This document shows positions 17,898 through 27,128 of a DNA stretch of 64,000 nt, in pieces (the stretch's first letter is position 1; each line of letters starts with the position of its first letter). The DNA comes from Azospirillum sp. TSH64 (lineage in GTDB: Bacteria; Pseudomonadota; Alphaproteobacteria; Azospirillales; Azospirillaceae), in the NCBI RefSeq assembly GCF_003116035.1, contig NZ_LGQW01000015.1, positions 6,027,703-6,091,702 of the forward strand, read 5' to 3'. The notes beneath the pieces are model-generated. The model did no database searches and was not told where the DNA came from. It worked only from the letters and a program-made list of their open reading frames with translations. Position numbers and translations under genes: made by a program.

Positions 17898-19856
17898 TCA
17901 GGCGGCGCTGCGGGCCACCCAGTCGCGCCACATGGCGCGGTAGGCCGCCTCGACCCCACGGGCGAAGCCCGTGTAGTCGGTCAGCGGGGCGGCGCTCAGC
18001 CGGCTGCGCATCGTCCGGCGCAACCGGTCCAGGCGGCCCGGGTCGCCGGCGAGCGCCACTGCGGTGGCGATGTAGCCCTCCATGTCGGAGGCCACCAGCT
18101 CCGTCAGCCCGCAATGGGTCAGCAGGCTGGCGCCGACGCGGGCGACATGGTTGGCGCCCGTCAGCGTCACCACCGGCACACCCATCCACAGGGCCTCGCA
18201 GGTGGTGGTGGTACCGTTGTAGGGGAAAGGGTCGAGCCCGATGTCGATGCGGTCGTAGGCGCGCAAATGCCCGTCGGCCGCGTCGATGCGGGCCAGAAGC
18301 TCGATCCGGCCGGCGTCGATCCCGCACTGGACGAAGGTGTTCAGATAGCGCCGGCGCGTCTCCTCGTCGCCCATCTGGGCGCTCTTGACGATCAGGCGCG
18401 AGCCCGGCACCCGCTTCAGGATCTCCGACCAGACACGCACCACCTCCCCTGTCACCTTGGAAGTGTTGTTGAAGGAGCCGAAGGTGACATGGCCGTTGGC
18501 GCGGAACGGCGGTTCGGCCGGCGGGGCGACGTCCAGCGGCGGGCGGTAGCTGTGGAAGCCCTGTGGCAGCCTGACGATGCGTTCCGCGCTCAGCCGGTCG
18601 GCCTCGCCCGGGGGCTCGGCGATGGCGTCGCTGAAGCGCCAGTCGATGGCGCGCATGCCGGTGGTGTCGGGATAGCCCAGCCACGTCGCCTGCACCGGCG
18701 CCGGCTTGCGGGCGAACAGGGTCAGCCGGTTGTTGGCGGTGTGGCCGGTCAGGTCGACCAGGATGTCGATGCCGTCCTGCTCGATCAGTGCCGCGGCGCG
18801 GGCATCGTCCACCCCCACCAGCGACCGCCAGCCGTCGGACAGCCCCTTCAGCCGTTCCGTGACCACGTCGGAGCGTGCGGACGCGGGGTAGCAGAAGACC
18901 TCGAAGTGCTCGCGGTCATGCTCGCGGATCAGCGGCTCCGCGAAGAAGGCGACCGAATGGGCGCAGAAGTCGGGCGAGACGTAGCCGATGCGCAGCCGGC
19001 GATCGGGATCGCGCGGGTTGGCATGGCGCCTGTCGGCGGGCAGCAGCGGGTCGGCATGACGCTGTGCCCACGCCATATGGGCCCTGAAGATGGTCTCGGG
19101 CGGAACGGCCGGGGTGTAGTGCAGGGCCAGCAGCAGGTTGGAATGCATCAGGGCGTGGGTGGGGTGCGCCTCCAGCCCCTTCTGGAAGACGCCGACCGCC
19201 TCCTCGATGCGTCCCATCTCCTTCAGCGTTTCGCCCAGGTTGTTCCAGGCCTCGGCCGATTTCGGATCGGCCTTCAGCGCGGCGACGAAGCACTCCACCG
19301 CGCGGGTGAGTTCGACCGCCCCCTTGTGCAGGTCGCCCAGGTTGCACAGCGCCGCCGCCATGTCCGGCTTCAGGCGCAGCGCCTCGCCATAGGCGGCCTT
19401 GGCCGCCTCGCGGTCGCCGCGGTTGCGCAGGATGTTGGCGAGGTTGAAGTGGGCCTCGGCATATTCGGGCTTCAACCGGATGGCGGTGCGCAGCGCCTCC
19501 TCCGCCTCGGCGCTTCGGCCCATGTCCTGCAGCAGGCAGCCATGGTTGCTGTGGACGAAGGGATCGGCCGCGTTGCGGGCAAGCGCCCGGCGGTAGCAGC
19601 CCAGCGCCTCCTCCCAGTCGCCGCGGGCGCGCAGGATGATGGCGAGGTTGTTGTTGGCGTTGGTGTGGCCGGCATCGGCAGCCAGCACGGCGCGGTATCC
19701 GGCCTCCGCCTCGGCCGTCCGGCCTTCCCGGTGCAGGCTCAGCGCCCGGCCGAAGGCGGCGTCCCCTGCCGAAGCCGCCGGAGCCGTGCTCTGCGGGGAG
19801 GGGGCCGGAATGGCCGGGCGCTTGGCCCTGGCCTGCTTGTGTGAAGGCTTTTTCAT
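17898..19856 (-). CDS. TPR-SPINDLY/OGT-like O-glycosyltransferase (GT41)
   Basis: The product has 652 residues. After a basic N-terminus, about seven TPRs run to residue ~270 (LSLHREGRTAEAEAGYRAVLAADAGHTN and similar). The GT41 catalytic half follows: RLRIGYVSPDFCAHSVAFFA, QATWLGYPDTTGMRAIDWRF, TFGSFNNTSKVTGEVVRVWS, and GLDPFPYNGTTTTCEALWMG. These are close to the family consensus, so an active UDP-sugar-dependent transferase is likely. It is divergent from the type I secretion genes, whose start is about 360 bases away. The acceptor may be the exported protein or another surface protein; that is inference. Confidence 0.88.
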   Translation of the reverse strand: MKKPSHKQARAKRPAIPAPSPQSTAPAASAGDAAFGRALSLHREGRTAEAEAGYRAVLAADAGHTNANNNLAIILRARGDWEEALGCYRRALARNAADPFVHSNHGCLLQDMGRSAEAEEALRTAIRLKPEYAEAHFNLANILRNRGDREAAKAAYGEALRLKPDMAAALCNLGDLHKGAVELTRAVECFVAALKADPKSAEAWNNLGETLKEMGRIEEAVGVFQKGLEAHPTHALMHSNLLLALHYTPAVPPETIFRAHMAWAQRHADPLLPADRRHANPRDPDRRLRIGYVSPDFCAHSVAFFAEPLIREHDREHFEVFCYPASARSDVVTERLKGLSDGWRSLVGVDDARAAALIEQDGIDILVDLTGHTANNRLTLFARKPAPVQATWLGYPDTTGMRAIDWRFSDAIAEPPGEADRLSAERIVRLPQGFHSYRPPLDVAPPAEPPFRANGHVTFGSFNNTSKVTGEVVRVWSEILKRVPGSRLIVKSAQMGDEETRRRYLNTFVQCGIDAGRIELLARIDAADGHLRAYDRIDIGLDPFPYNGTTTTCEALWMGVPVVTLTGANHVARVGASLLTHCGLTELVASDMEGYIATAVALAGDPGRLDRLRRTMRSRLSAAPLTDYTGFARGVEAAYRAMWRDWVARSAA

Positions 19857-20218
19857 CGGGCTGACCGCTTGGCGTTAAGTCTTCGTCGGCAGAAAAGCCG
19901 TCCTGCCGGTCGATAGCAATGACCATGCGCTGCCGCAAGCGGCATCTCGTCTCCGGATGGATGTGCCGCAACGGCCACATGGGGTGGAGACATATGATGG
20001 ATGGCGGATGGGCCCTGGGACAGATGGCTTGCCGCTGTTGGGCCAATTCTGCTATCTCAACGGAATCGCGTGGCTATGCATCGTTCGCAAGTGGCGGACT
20101 CTACGCGCTTCGTCGCGCCCTGGCCCCCAAGGAGCGCATGGTCGATCGAAACCGGGTGACCGAACGGTATGAAGACCTTGCCTTCGCGACGCATTCCACA
20201 TTTTTCACGGCGGTTCCC
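19857..20218. other. Intergenic region between divergent genes
   Basis: This 362-base spacer separates the TPR-GT41 gene (minus) from the type I secretion ABC gene (plus) and should hold both promoters. The ABC frame is open upstream of the chosen start to 19919, with an ATG at 20138 preceded by AAGGAG three bases away, so part of it might be translated. I saw no clear -35/-10 pair, repeat or RNA gene. Confidence 0.5.
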
Positions 20219-22375
20219 ATGACCTTAGCTGCGGAAGTCCCCTGCGCCCACACCGGGCTGCATTCCCTGGCTGTCGTCGCGCGCCAGCGTGGCCTCGACG
20301 TTTCGGCCGAGCGGCTTCAGCACAGCAACGTCATCGGAAACGAGGAGCTGGACACCGCGCGCTTGCTGCGCGTTGCCAAGTCGATCGGCCTGAAGGCCGA
20401 GGCGACGACGCTGGACTGGGACGATCTGGGCAAGCTCCAGGATGCCTTCCCCGCCATTCTGCGCCTGCGCAACGGCAACTCGATGGTGGTGGTCGGCTTC
20501 GGCAAGCAGGGCGACACCGACGTCGCCATTCTGCAGGATCCGCTGGCCGGGCAGGAGTTGATCCTGCCGGTCGACCGCATCCGCCTGAGCCAGGCCTGGG
20601 CCGGCGAGGTGGTGCTGCTGAAGCGCGACTACGGCCTGGCCGACGCCGAGCAGCCCTTCGGCCTGAAATGGTTCGTGGTGGAGATCCTGCGCCACAAGCG
20701 CATCTTCCGCGACATCGGCATCGCCGCGATCCTGATGAGCCTGTTCGCGCTCGCCGTGCCGATCTTCTTCCAGCTGGTGGTCGACCGCGTGCTGGTCCAC
20801 CGCAGCCTGGGCACGCTGGGCGTGCTGATGGTCGGCATGATCGGCGTCATCCTGTTCGAGACGGCCTTCTCCTACCTGCGCCAGTACCTGATGCTCTACG
20901 CGACGAAGAAGATCGACGCGAAGATGAACGTCCAGGTCTTCAACAAGCTCGTCGGCTTGCCGATGCATTATTTCGAGAAGGTGTCGTCGGGCGAGATCGT
21001 CAAGAACGTCCAGCAGGCCGAGCGGATCCGCACCTTCCTCACCGGCCAGCTCTTCATGACGCTGCTGGACACGGTCTCGCTGGTCGTCTTCCTGCCGATC
21101 ATGTTCATGTACAGCGTGCCGCTGACCGTCCTGGTCCTGGCCTTCTCCATCCTGATGGCGATCAACATCGGCATCATGATCCCGCTGATCAAAGGCCGGA
21201 TGAAGGATCTCTACCAGGCCGAGGTGCGCCAGCAGTCCTTCCTGATCGAAAACATCCACGGCATGCGCACGGTGAAGTCGCTGGCGCTCGACGCCCGGCA
21301 GAAGCAGGAGTGGGACCACCGCGTCGCCCGCGCCGCCGAACAGCGCTTCGACGTCGGCCGCATCATGATCATCGGCCAGACGGTGGCCATGCCGCTGAAC
21401 CAGCTGATGATGGCCTGCCTGCTCGGCCTCGGCACCTATCTGGCGCTGAACGGCGACATGATGATGGGCGCGCTCATCGCCTTCTACATCCTGGCCGGCC
21501 GCGTCACCCAGCCGCTGCTGCAGATGGCCCAGCTGGTCCAGCAGTTCCAGGAGGTGTCGATCTCGGTCCAGATGCTGGGCACGATCATGAACCACGCGCC
21601 GGAAGAGGGCCGCACCGGCCGCGGCCTGCGCACGCCGCTGCGCGGCACGGTCGAGTTCCAGGAGGTGCGCTTCCGCTACGCCCCCTCGGCGCCGCCGGCG
21701 CTCGACGGCGTGTCCTTCGCCGCCACCGAAGGCACCATCCTCGGCGTGATGGGCCGCTCCGGCTCGGGCAAGACCACCGTGACCCGTCTCCTGCAGGGGC
21801 TGCACCGGGCGCAGGAAGGCCTGATCCGCATCGACGGCCACGATCTGCGCGAATACGACCTCGACCATCTGCGCGCCTCGATCGGCGTCGTGCTGCAGGA
21901 CAATTTCCTCTTTACCGGCACCATCCGCGACAACGTCGCCGCCGCCAAGCCGGGGGCGACGACCGACGAGATCCTGAAGGTGATCCAGCTGGCCGGCGCC
22001 GACGAGTTCGTGGAGCGGCTGCCCAAGGGCCTCGACACCATGCTGGAGGAAGGCTCGTCCAACCTGTCCGGCGGCCAGCGCCAGCGCCTGGCCATCGCCC
22101 GCGCCCTGCTGACCAACCCGAAGATCCTGATCATGGACGAGGCGACCTCGGCGCTCGACGCCGAGAGCGAGGCGATCGTCCAGGCCAACCTGATGAACAT
22201 CGCCCGCGGCCGCACCATGATCATGATCTCGCACCGCCTGTCGTCGCTGGTGCCGTCGGACACCATCCTGGTGATGGACCGCGGCAAGGTGGTCGACAGC
22301 GGCCGCCATGACGAGCTGCTGGGGCGCTGCGACATCTACCAGCATCTCTGGCACCAGCAGAACCGGCACATCTAG
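20219..22375 (+). CDS. Type I secretion ABC exporter with inactive C39-like domain (HlyB/LapB type)
   Basis: The exporter has 718 residues. Residues ~1-125 are a peptidase-C39-like domain (HTGLHSLAVVARQRGLDVSA), in which the catalytic Cys position is a Thr, as expected of CLD-type exporters that bind RTX substrates instead of cleaving leaders. The transmembrane region spans about 150-430. The nucleotide-binding domain has Walker A GRSGSGKTT near 512, signature LSGGQRQRL near 616 and Walker B ILIMDEATSALD. The start at ATG 20219 aligns with HlyB-type N-termini; ATG 20138 would add 27 residues. It forms an operon with the HlyD gene 11 bases downstream. The likely substrate is an RTX protein such as that at the left end of the window. 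Confidence 0.9.
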   Translation: MTLAAEVPCAHTGLHSLAVVARQRGLDVSAERLQHSNVIGNEELDTARLLRVAKSIGLKAEATTLDWDDLGKLQDAFPAILRLRNGNSMVVVGFGKQGDTDVAILQDPLAGQELILPVDRIRLSQAWAGEVVLLKRDYGLADAEQPFGLKWFVVEILRHKRIFRDIGIAAILMSLFALAVPIFFQLVVDRVLVHRSLGTLGVLMVGMIGVILFETAFSYLRQYLMLYATKKIDAKMNVQVFNKLVGLPMHYFEKVSSGEIVKNVQQAERIRTFLTGQLFMTLLDTVSLVVFLPIMFMYSVPLTVLVLAFSILMAINIGIMIPLIKGRMKDLYQAEVRQQSFLIENIHGMRTVKSLALDARQKQEWDHRVARAAEQRFDVGRIMIIGQTVAMPLNQLMMACLLGLGTYLALNGDMMMGALIAFYILAGRVTQPLLQMAQLVQQFQEVSISVQMLGTIMNHAPEEGRTGRGLRTPLRGTVEFQEVRFRYAPSAPPALDGVSFAATEGTILGVMGRSGSGKTTVTRLLQGLHRAQEGLIRIDGHDLREYDLDHLRASIGVVLQDNFLFTGTIRDNVAAAKPGATTDEILKVIQLAGADEFVERLPKGLDTMLEEGSSNLSGGQRQRLAIARALLTNPKILIMDEATSALDAESEAIVQANLMNIARGRTMIMISHRLSSLVPSDTILVMDRGKVVDSGRHDELLGRCDIYQHLWHQQNRHI

Positions 22376-22386
22376 GAGCGCGTCCC

Positions 22387-23808
22387 TTGACCGCACAGAA
22401 GCTTGCGAAAATTGAGACGACGCGCATCCCCGCGAACGATGCCGTAGCGCGCAACCCGGCCTCCCCGCTCGACAAGCGCGCCAAGGCGCGCGGCAAGGCG
22501 GCGGTCGGCGCCTTCCAGAAGGACACGGAGGCGATCCAGAACGCCCCCGATCCGTTCCTGGCGCGCATCACGCTGCATCTGCTGGCCCTGTTCGTCATCG
22601 GGGCGATCACCTGGGCGTCGCTGTCCTACCTGGACAAGATCGTCGCCTCCCAGGGCAAGATCATCTCGACCGAGCCCAACGTGATGATCCAGCCGCTGGA
22701 GATGGCGGCGATCAAGCAGGTCCTCGTCCGCGCCGGCGACGTCGTCCACCAGGGCCAGGCCCTGGCGACGCTGGACCCGACCTTCACCCAGGCCGACGTC
22801 CTGCAGCTGGAATCCCGGCTCGCAAGTGCCGACGCCCAGATCGCCCGGCTGGAGGCCGAGCATGACGGCAAGCCCTTCGTGGCGGGCAGCGACCGCTATG
22901 GCTACGGCACGCTGCAGCAGGCGCTGTGGCGCGAGCGCCAGGCGCAGTACCAGTCGCAGATGCAGAATTACGAGGAGAAGCTGGCCCGCCTGCAGTCCAA
23001 CGTCTCCAAATACGAGATGGACCGCGTCCATCTGAACGAGCGGCTGAAGGTGGTGCGCGAGATCGAGACCATGCGCTCCTCGCTGCTGGCGACGCAGGTC
23101 GGCAGCAAGCTGAACCTGCTGCAGGCCACCAGCGACCGCATCGACATCGAGCGCAACCTGGTCCTGAACCAGAACGAGCTGCAGGGCAACCGCCACGACC
23201 TGCAGGCCCAGCTGGCCGAGCGCGACGTCTTCATCCAGCAGTGGAACGGCAAGATTATCGAGGAGCTGACCACCCAGCGCAACGACCGCGAGGCCGTGCG
23301 CGAGCAGCTGACCAAGGCGCGCAAGCGCCAGTCGCTGGTCCAGCTCGACGCACCGGTCGACGCCATCGTGCTGGAGGTCTCGCCCAAGGCCACCCCCGGC
23401 TCCATCGCCAAGGAGGCCGAGCCGCTCTTCACCCTGGTGCCGGTCGGCGCGCCCCTGGAGGTCGAGGCCAACATCGACGCCCGCGACCTCGCCTTCGTCC
23501 AGATCGGCGACAAGGTGCGGGTCAAGCTCGACGCCTATCCCTACATGCAGCACGGCTCGCTCGAGGGCGAGGTGGCGACGATCAGCGAGGACTCCTTCTC
23601 CAACAGCAAGGACAACACGAATGGGATGCTGTTCTACCGGGCGCGGATCAAGCTGCTGACCACCGGTCTGGACAATGTGCCGTCCAACTTCCGCCTGATC
23701 CCCGGCATGCCGCTGACCGCCGACATCAAGGTCGGCGAACGCCGGATCATCACCTATTTCCTGCGCCCCATCCTGCGCGGGTTCGACGAAAGCCTGCGGG
23801 AGCCCTGA
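22387..23808 (+). CDS. HlyD-family periplasmic adaptor of the type I secretion system
   Basis: The protein has 473 residues. It has a cytoplasmic N-terminus, one membrane helix (HLLALFVIGAITWASLSYLDKI), a biotinyl-lipoyl half (GKIISTEPNVMIQPLEMAAIKQVLVRAGDVV), a long coiled-coil hairpin (about 130-300), then the second lipoyl half and a beta-barrel region ending GMPLTADIKVGERRIITYFL. It links the inner-membrane ABC protein to an outer-membrane TolC-like channel, which is not encoded in the window. The TTG start has AGGAG overlapping the stop of the ABC gene, so expression is coupled. Confidence 0.92.
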   Translation: MTAQKLAKIETTRIPANDAVARNPASPLDKRAKARGKAAVGAFQKDTEAIQNAPDPFLARITLHLLALFVIGAITWASLSYLDKIVASQGKIISTEPNVMIQPLEMAAIKQVLVRAGDVVHQGQALATLDPTFTQADVLQLESRLASADAQIARLEAEHDGKPFVAGSDRYGYGTLQQALWRERQAQYQSQMQNYEEKLARLQSNVSKYEMDRVHLNERLKVVREIETMRSSLLATQVGSKLNLLQATSDRIDIERNLVLNQNELQGNRHDLQAQLAERDVFIQQWNGKIIEELTTQRNDREAVREQLTKARKRQSLVQLDAPVDAIVLEVSPKATPGSIAKEAEPLFTLVPVGAPLEVEANIDARDLAFVQIGDKVRVKLDAYPYMQHGSLEGEVATISEDSFSNSKDNTNGMLFYRARIKLLTTGLDNVPSNFRLIPGMPLTADIKVGERRIITYFLRPILRGFDESLREP

Positions 23809-23810
23809 TC

Positions 23811-25166
23811 TTGTTCGGCAAGATGCTGAAGCGAAGCAAATCCACCACCGGTTCCCGCAAGCCCGATTTCCGGCGCGGCCTCGCCGCCTTCGAGGCGGAG
23901 GACTATGCCGCCGCCGTCGCCGACTGGATGCCGCTGGCCGAACGCGGCGACGCCGAGGCGCAGTACCGCATCGGCCAGCTCTATGCCCGCGGCCAGGGGG
24001 TGGTCCGCGATTTCGGCGACGCCGCCCACTGGTTCCGCAAGGCGGCGGAGCAGGGCCACCGGGACGCGCAGTTCTCGCTCGCCCTGTGCTACGCCAACGG
24101 CGAGGGCGCGGCGCAGGACAACGCGCTGCCGGTGCGCTGGTACAAGATCGTCTCCAAGGCGAGCCCGCCGACGGCCGACGCGAATCTCGCTCTGCTCTAT
24201 CCCAACGGGCTGGGCATCGCACCGGACATCGCCCAGGCGGTGCATTGGTACCGGCTGGCCGCCGAGGCCGGCCATACCGAGGCGCAGCACCACATGGGGC
24301 TGCTGCATGCCTTCGGGCAGGGGGTGGCGCAGGACCATGCCGTCGCCGCCGACTGGTACCGCCGCTCCGCCGAGGCCGGCTATGCGGTGGCCCAGCATGC
24401 GCTCGCCTCGCTCTACGCCAACGGCCAGGGGGTGGAGCGCGACGTCGGCCAGGCGATCGCCTGGTACGGCCGAGCCGCCGAACAGGGCTTCGCCAACGCC
24501 CAGCTGGCGCTCGCCGTCATCCACGAGCACGGCACCGGGATGGAGCCCGACCCGGCCCGGGCGGCGGAGTTCTACCGCCAGGCGGCGGAACAGGGCCATC
24601 CGGTGGCGCAGGTCAATCTGGGCCTTCTCTATGCCCGCGGCCACGGCGTGCCCAAGGATTACCGCGAAACCCTGAAATGGTGCCGGCTGTCGGCCGAGAA
24701 GGGCAACGTCAACGCCCAGTTCAACCTGGGCCTGATCTATTCCAACGGGCTGGCCGGCTCCCCCGATTATGCCGAGGCGGCGGTCTGGTACCGCAAGGCG
24801 GCGTTGCAGGGCAATGTCGGCGCCCAGGTCAATCTGGGGCTGATGCTGGTCCATGGCTGGGGCGGCCGCCCCGACCTGGTCGAGGGGGTGGACTGGCTGC
24901 GCAAGGCCGCGGCGCAGGGCCACACCGGCGCCATGACCAACCTGGGCGCGCTCTACGCCAGCCCGGACAGCAAGGCCCACAACCCGGTGCAGGCCTATGT
25001 CTGGTATATCATGGCCGCTGCCGGCACCCAGCCCGGACCCGAGCGCGAGGAGCTGGAAGCCAAGGCGCATGAGCTGGGCAACCAGCTGACCAGCGAGGAC
25101 CGCCACAAGGCCCAGGTCATCATGGAGGATTGGAAGAAGAACCCCAAGCTGGTGGCGAATGCCTAG
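23811..25166 (+). CDS. Sel1-repeat (SLR) protein
   Basis: The product has about 451 residues and consists almost wholly of tandem Sel1-like repeats of ~36 residues, about ten in number (AQYRIGQLYARGQGVVRDFGDAAHWFRKAA is one, broken here only for description). No signal peptide is seen. The TTG at 23811, two bases after the HlyD stop, has GGGAG eight bases before it; ATG 23823 is the alternative. Sel1 proteins act as scaffolds or regulators by binding other proteins. As third gene of the secretion operon it may assist substrate handling or complex assembly; no catalytic motif is visible. Confidence 0.85.
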   Translation: MFGKMLKRSKSTTGSRKPDFRRGLAAFEAEDYAAAVADWMPLAERGDAEAQYRIGQLYARGQGVVRDFGDAAHWFRKAAEQGHRDAQFSLALCYANGEGAAQDNALPVRWYKIVSKASPPTADANLALLYPNGLGIAPDIAQAVHWYRLAAEAGHTEAQHHMGLLHAFGQGVAQDHAVAADWYRRSAEAGYAVAQHALASLYANGQGVERDVGQAIAWYGRAAEQGFANAQLALAVIHEHGTGMEPDPARAAEFYRQAAEQGHPVAQVNLGLLYARGHGVPKDYRETLKWCRLSAEKGNVNAQFNLGLIYSNGLAGSPDYAEAAVWYRKAALQGNVGAQVNLGLMLVHGWGGRPDLVEGVDWLRKAAAQGHTGAMTNLGALYASPDSKAHNPVQAYVWYIMAAAGTQPGPEREELEAKAHELGNQLTSEDRHKAQVIMEDWKKNPKLVANA

Positions 25167-25332
25167 CCGGCCGGCGTGATCGTCCGGCCCCGATCGGGGG
25201 CGTGACGGCCGCGGCCCCAGTGGGGGGGAGCGGCTATCCGCCTGATCAGGCAGGATTTTTCCCGGCATTGTTGACCGGTATCCTATCGCGTGCATTTATT
25301 CCTTGCGGATCAATCCGCATGGAGCCGCAGCG

Positions 25333-25698
25333 ATGATGACCCCCTACACCCATGTCCAGCCGATCGCCGAGCTTCCCGGTTCGCTGGGGTTCACCGTCTG
25401 GGGCGTCGGGACCCGGGACGAGATGGCGACGGTGCTGGCGCCCGGCTATTTCGGCACCAACGCGCGCCTGATGAATGACGGCGACATCGTCATCGTGAAC
25501 CGCCGCCCGCCCCGAAATGCGTCGGCAGGCGGTGCCGAAAAGCTGGTGCTGGCCGTGCACAAGGACCGGGAGGGAACGATCACCCTGCGGCAGGTCCTGC
25601 ATATGCCGGCTTTGCCGCAGGAGGCGGCGGCATCCCCCGCTTCGGGAGAAAAGCCGAAAGGCTCAGGCAATGCCGGCCGGGGGGCGGCCCGCTCCTGA
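25333..25698 (+). CDS. Hypothetical protein (121 aa)
   Basis: The family is not recognised. The sequence MMTPYTHVQPIAELPGSLGF is followed by a beta-rich central part (FTVWGVGTRDEMATVLAPGY, DGDIVIVN, LVLAVHKDREGTITLRQVL) and a disordered Pro/Ser/Ala/Gly tail. GGAGCC lies just upstream of ATG 25333. It may be soluble and is alone between the secretion operon and a convergent glycosyltransferase-like gene. Function cannot be inferred. Confidence 0.5.
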   Translation: MMTPYTHVQPIAELPGSLGFTVWGVGTRDEMATVLAPGYFGTNARLMNDGDIVIVNRRPPRNASAGGAEKLVLAVHKDREGTITLRQVLHMPALPQEAAASPASGEKPKGSGNAGRGAARS

Positions 25699-25802
25699 TC
25701 TGCGGGGCGTCGTTTGGCTATAGCCCTATCATGCCTGGGCCGAGGACGGCCTCATGGCGGCGTGACCCCAAGCCAAAGGGCCTCCGGCAAACCAAGCGCG
25801 GT

Positions 25803-26735
25803 TCAAAGGGCCGCCTCATGGGAAGCCGGGGAAACGGATTGATGGGAAGAGACGGCGGGGATGACCAAGTCTTCCCGTTTCGCCCATCTTTCCAGAAAGT
25901 GGGATTTCGCCGCTTCTTCCATTTTTCTGTAAAGCGCTTCATCGCTGTTCGATTGGTGGCCACCATTGCTCGCGTTCGTCCAGCCATGAATGGTGTGATC
26001 GTACCAGTTCAAAAAGCGGTGCCCACGCAAGAAAAGCTGGCGGAACCAGTCCACTCCAGTGTCGAGACCCATCATGCCGATGGGATGGACATCTCCCCTG
26101 GGCGAAACCACGTCCCGGACTTTGCCGATGTCGATCAGGCAAAAGAACTCGTTCAGCCGGCATTCGGGCAGCGGCATCGGCTGCCGGCGATCCACCGTGT
26201 CGGGCGATGTCCGCGGTGACGGGTGCTTTTCGATCAGGGCGCAGATTTCTTCATAAGTCGGATTGTAGCTCTCGTACCGGGAGCCGTCGCAGACCCCGGC
26301 ATGATGCGCCGGGCAGTTCCAGCATTGGCCGATTGGGCCGATGCCGCTGTATTCCGAGCCATCGATCTTCGACAGCATGTCCCCGATGACGTCCTGGGAG
26401 AAGAGACAGTCATTGTGCATGAGAAACAGGTATTTCTTGTCGGTATTCTCCCAGGCATATTGGTAACGGATGGAGTTCCGATAATCCTCATCGGACAGCC
26501 TGTTGGGATCGTGTGGATACCAGCCATGATGGATTGGCGGTATGTAGTGAATTATATCCGCGTCTTTGATGTGCGACTTGATGAATGAAAAGTCGGAGTC
26601 GAAGGGATGGCTTCTTTCTTCCTGGAAATAGATTTTGTCGATATGCGCGCCGCTATGGTCCAGCAGGGACAGGATCGAAACGGCGGTGTGGTATGGCTTT
26701 CCGTAAGCACAGATCGCAACATCGACTTTCTTCAA
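25803..26735 (-). CDS. Putative glycosyltransferase (GT-A like)
   Basis: The product has 310 residues from a TTG at 26735 that is preceded by AGGGGA six bases upstream; GTG 26774 would add 13 residues without a ribosome site. The N-terminus KKVDVAICAYGKPYHTAVSI resembles the nucleotide-binding strand of GT2-type enzymes, and YLFLMHNDCLFSQDVIGDML looks like a variant DxD region (HND). A Cys-rich stretch IGQCWNCPAHHAGVCDG is unusual and could bind a metal. No membrane segment. It reads as a glycosyltransferase in a glycan locus, but the family assignment is tentative. Confidence 0.55.
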   Translation of the reverse strand: MKKVDVAICAYGKPYHTAVSILSLLDHSGAHIDKIYFQEERSHPFDSDFSFIKSHIKDADIIHYIPPIHHGWYPHDPNRLSDEDYRNSIRYQYAWENTDKKYLFLMHNDCLFSQDVIGDMLSKIDGSEYSGIGPIGQCWNCPAHHAGVCDGSRYESYNPTYEEICALIEKHPSPRTSPDTVDRRQPMPLPECRLNEFFCLIDIGKVRDVVSPRGDVHPIGMMGLDTGVDWFRQLFLRGHRFLNWYDHTIHGWTNASNGGHQSNSDEALYRKMEEAAKSHFLERWAKREDLVIPAVSSHQSVSPASHEAAL

Positions 26736-27128
26736 CGCTGTTCCCCTGAGCTGCTCACGGACCGGATTCGACACAGCCGGGAGACGATCCGACCCACCCC
26801 TCGGTCGGCGTCACTGTAGGCTGACCATCCCCCGGCCGGAAAGTGGAATGACGATGGCAGGGGGCGACGCTCTCAAGCTGCCGGGCGGACTGACTGCCCG
26901 GCATGGGGGATGATCGACGGGGTCTGATCCACTGGTATTTCCAGCCTCCGGATCATCGCCGCCGACCCTCCGTCGCGGCTTTCTGGTTTCGCCTCGGCGA
27001 TCATGCTATGTGGCTTTCCCAGCAGCGCACAATCAGGCGTTTGTGATGGATGGAGCGCATGCTTTCCAGGGTAGCGGAGATCACCGGAGGCTGTGCATGG
27101 GCGACGTGATGCCGGGAAGGATATTGTC
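26736..27128. other. Intergenic region between divergent genes
   Basis: This ~390-base region lies between the putative glycosyltransferase (minus) and the radical SAM gene (plus). An alternative GTG start at 27093 for the radical SAM gene has GGAGG only two bases away. I see no RNA gene or repeat; promoters for both sides should lie here but no clear boxes stand out. Confidence 0.5.

Noticed and set aside
20225-22396. 723-residue open frame antisense to the type I secretion ABC gene
   Set aside because: It mirrors a high-GC gene with clear Walker motifs on the other strand; its translation is His/Asp/Gln-rich without domains, a composition shadow.
22926-23810. Upstream extension of the Sel1-repeat frame through the HlyD gene
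   Set aside because: Out-of-frame translation of HlyD; no Sel1 repeats appear before 23811.
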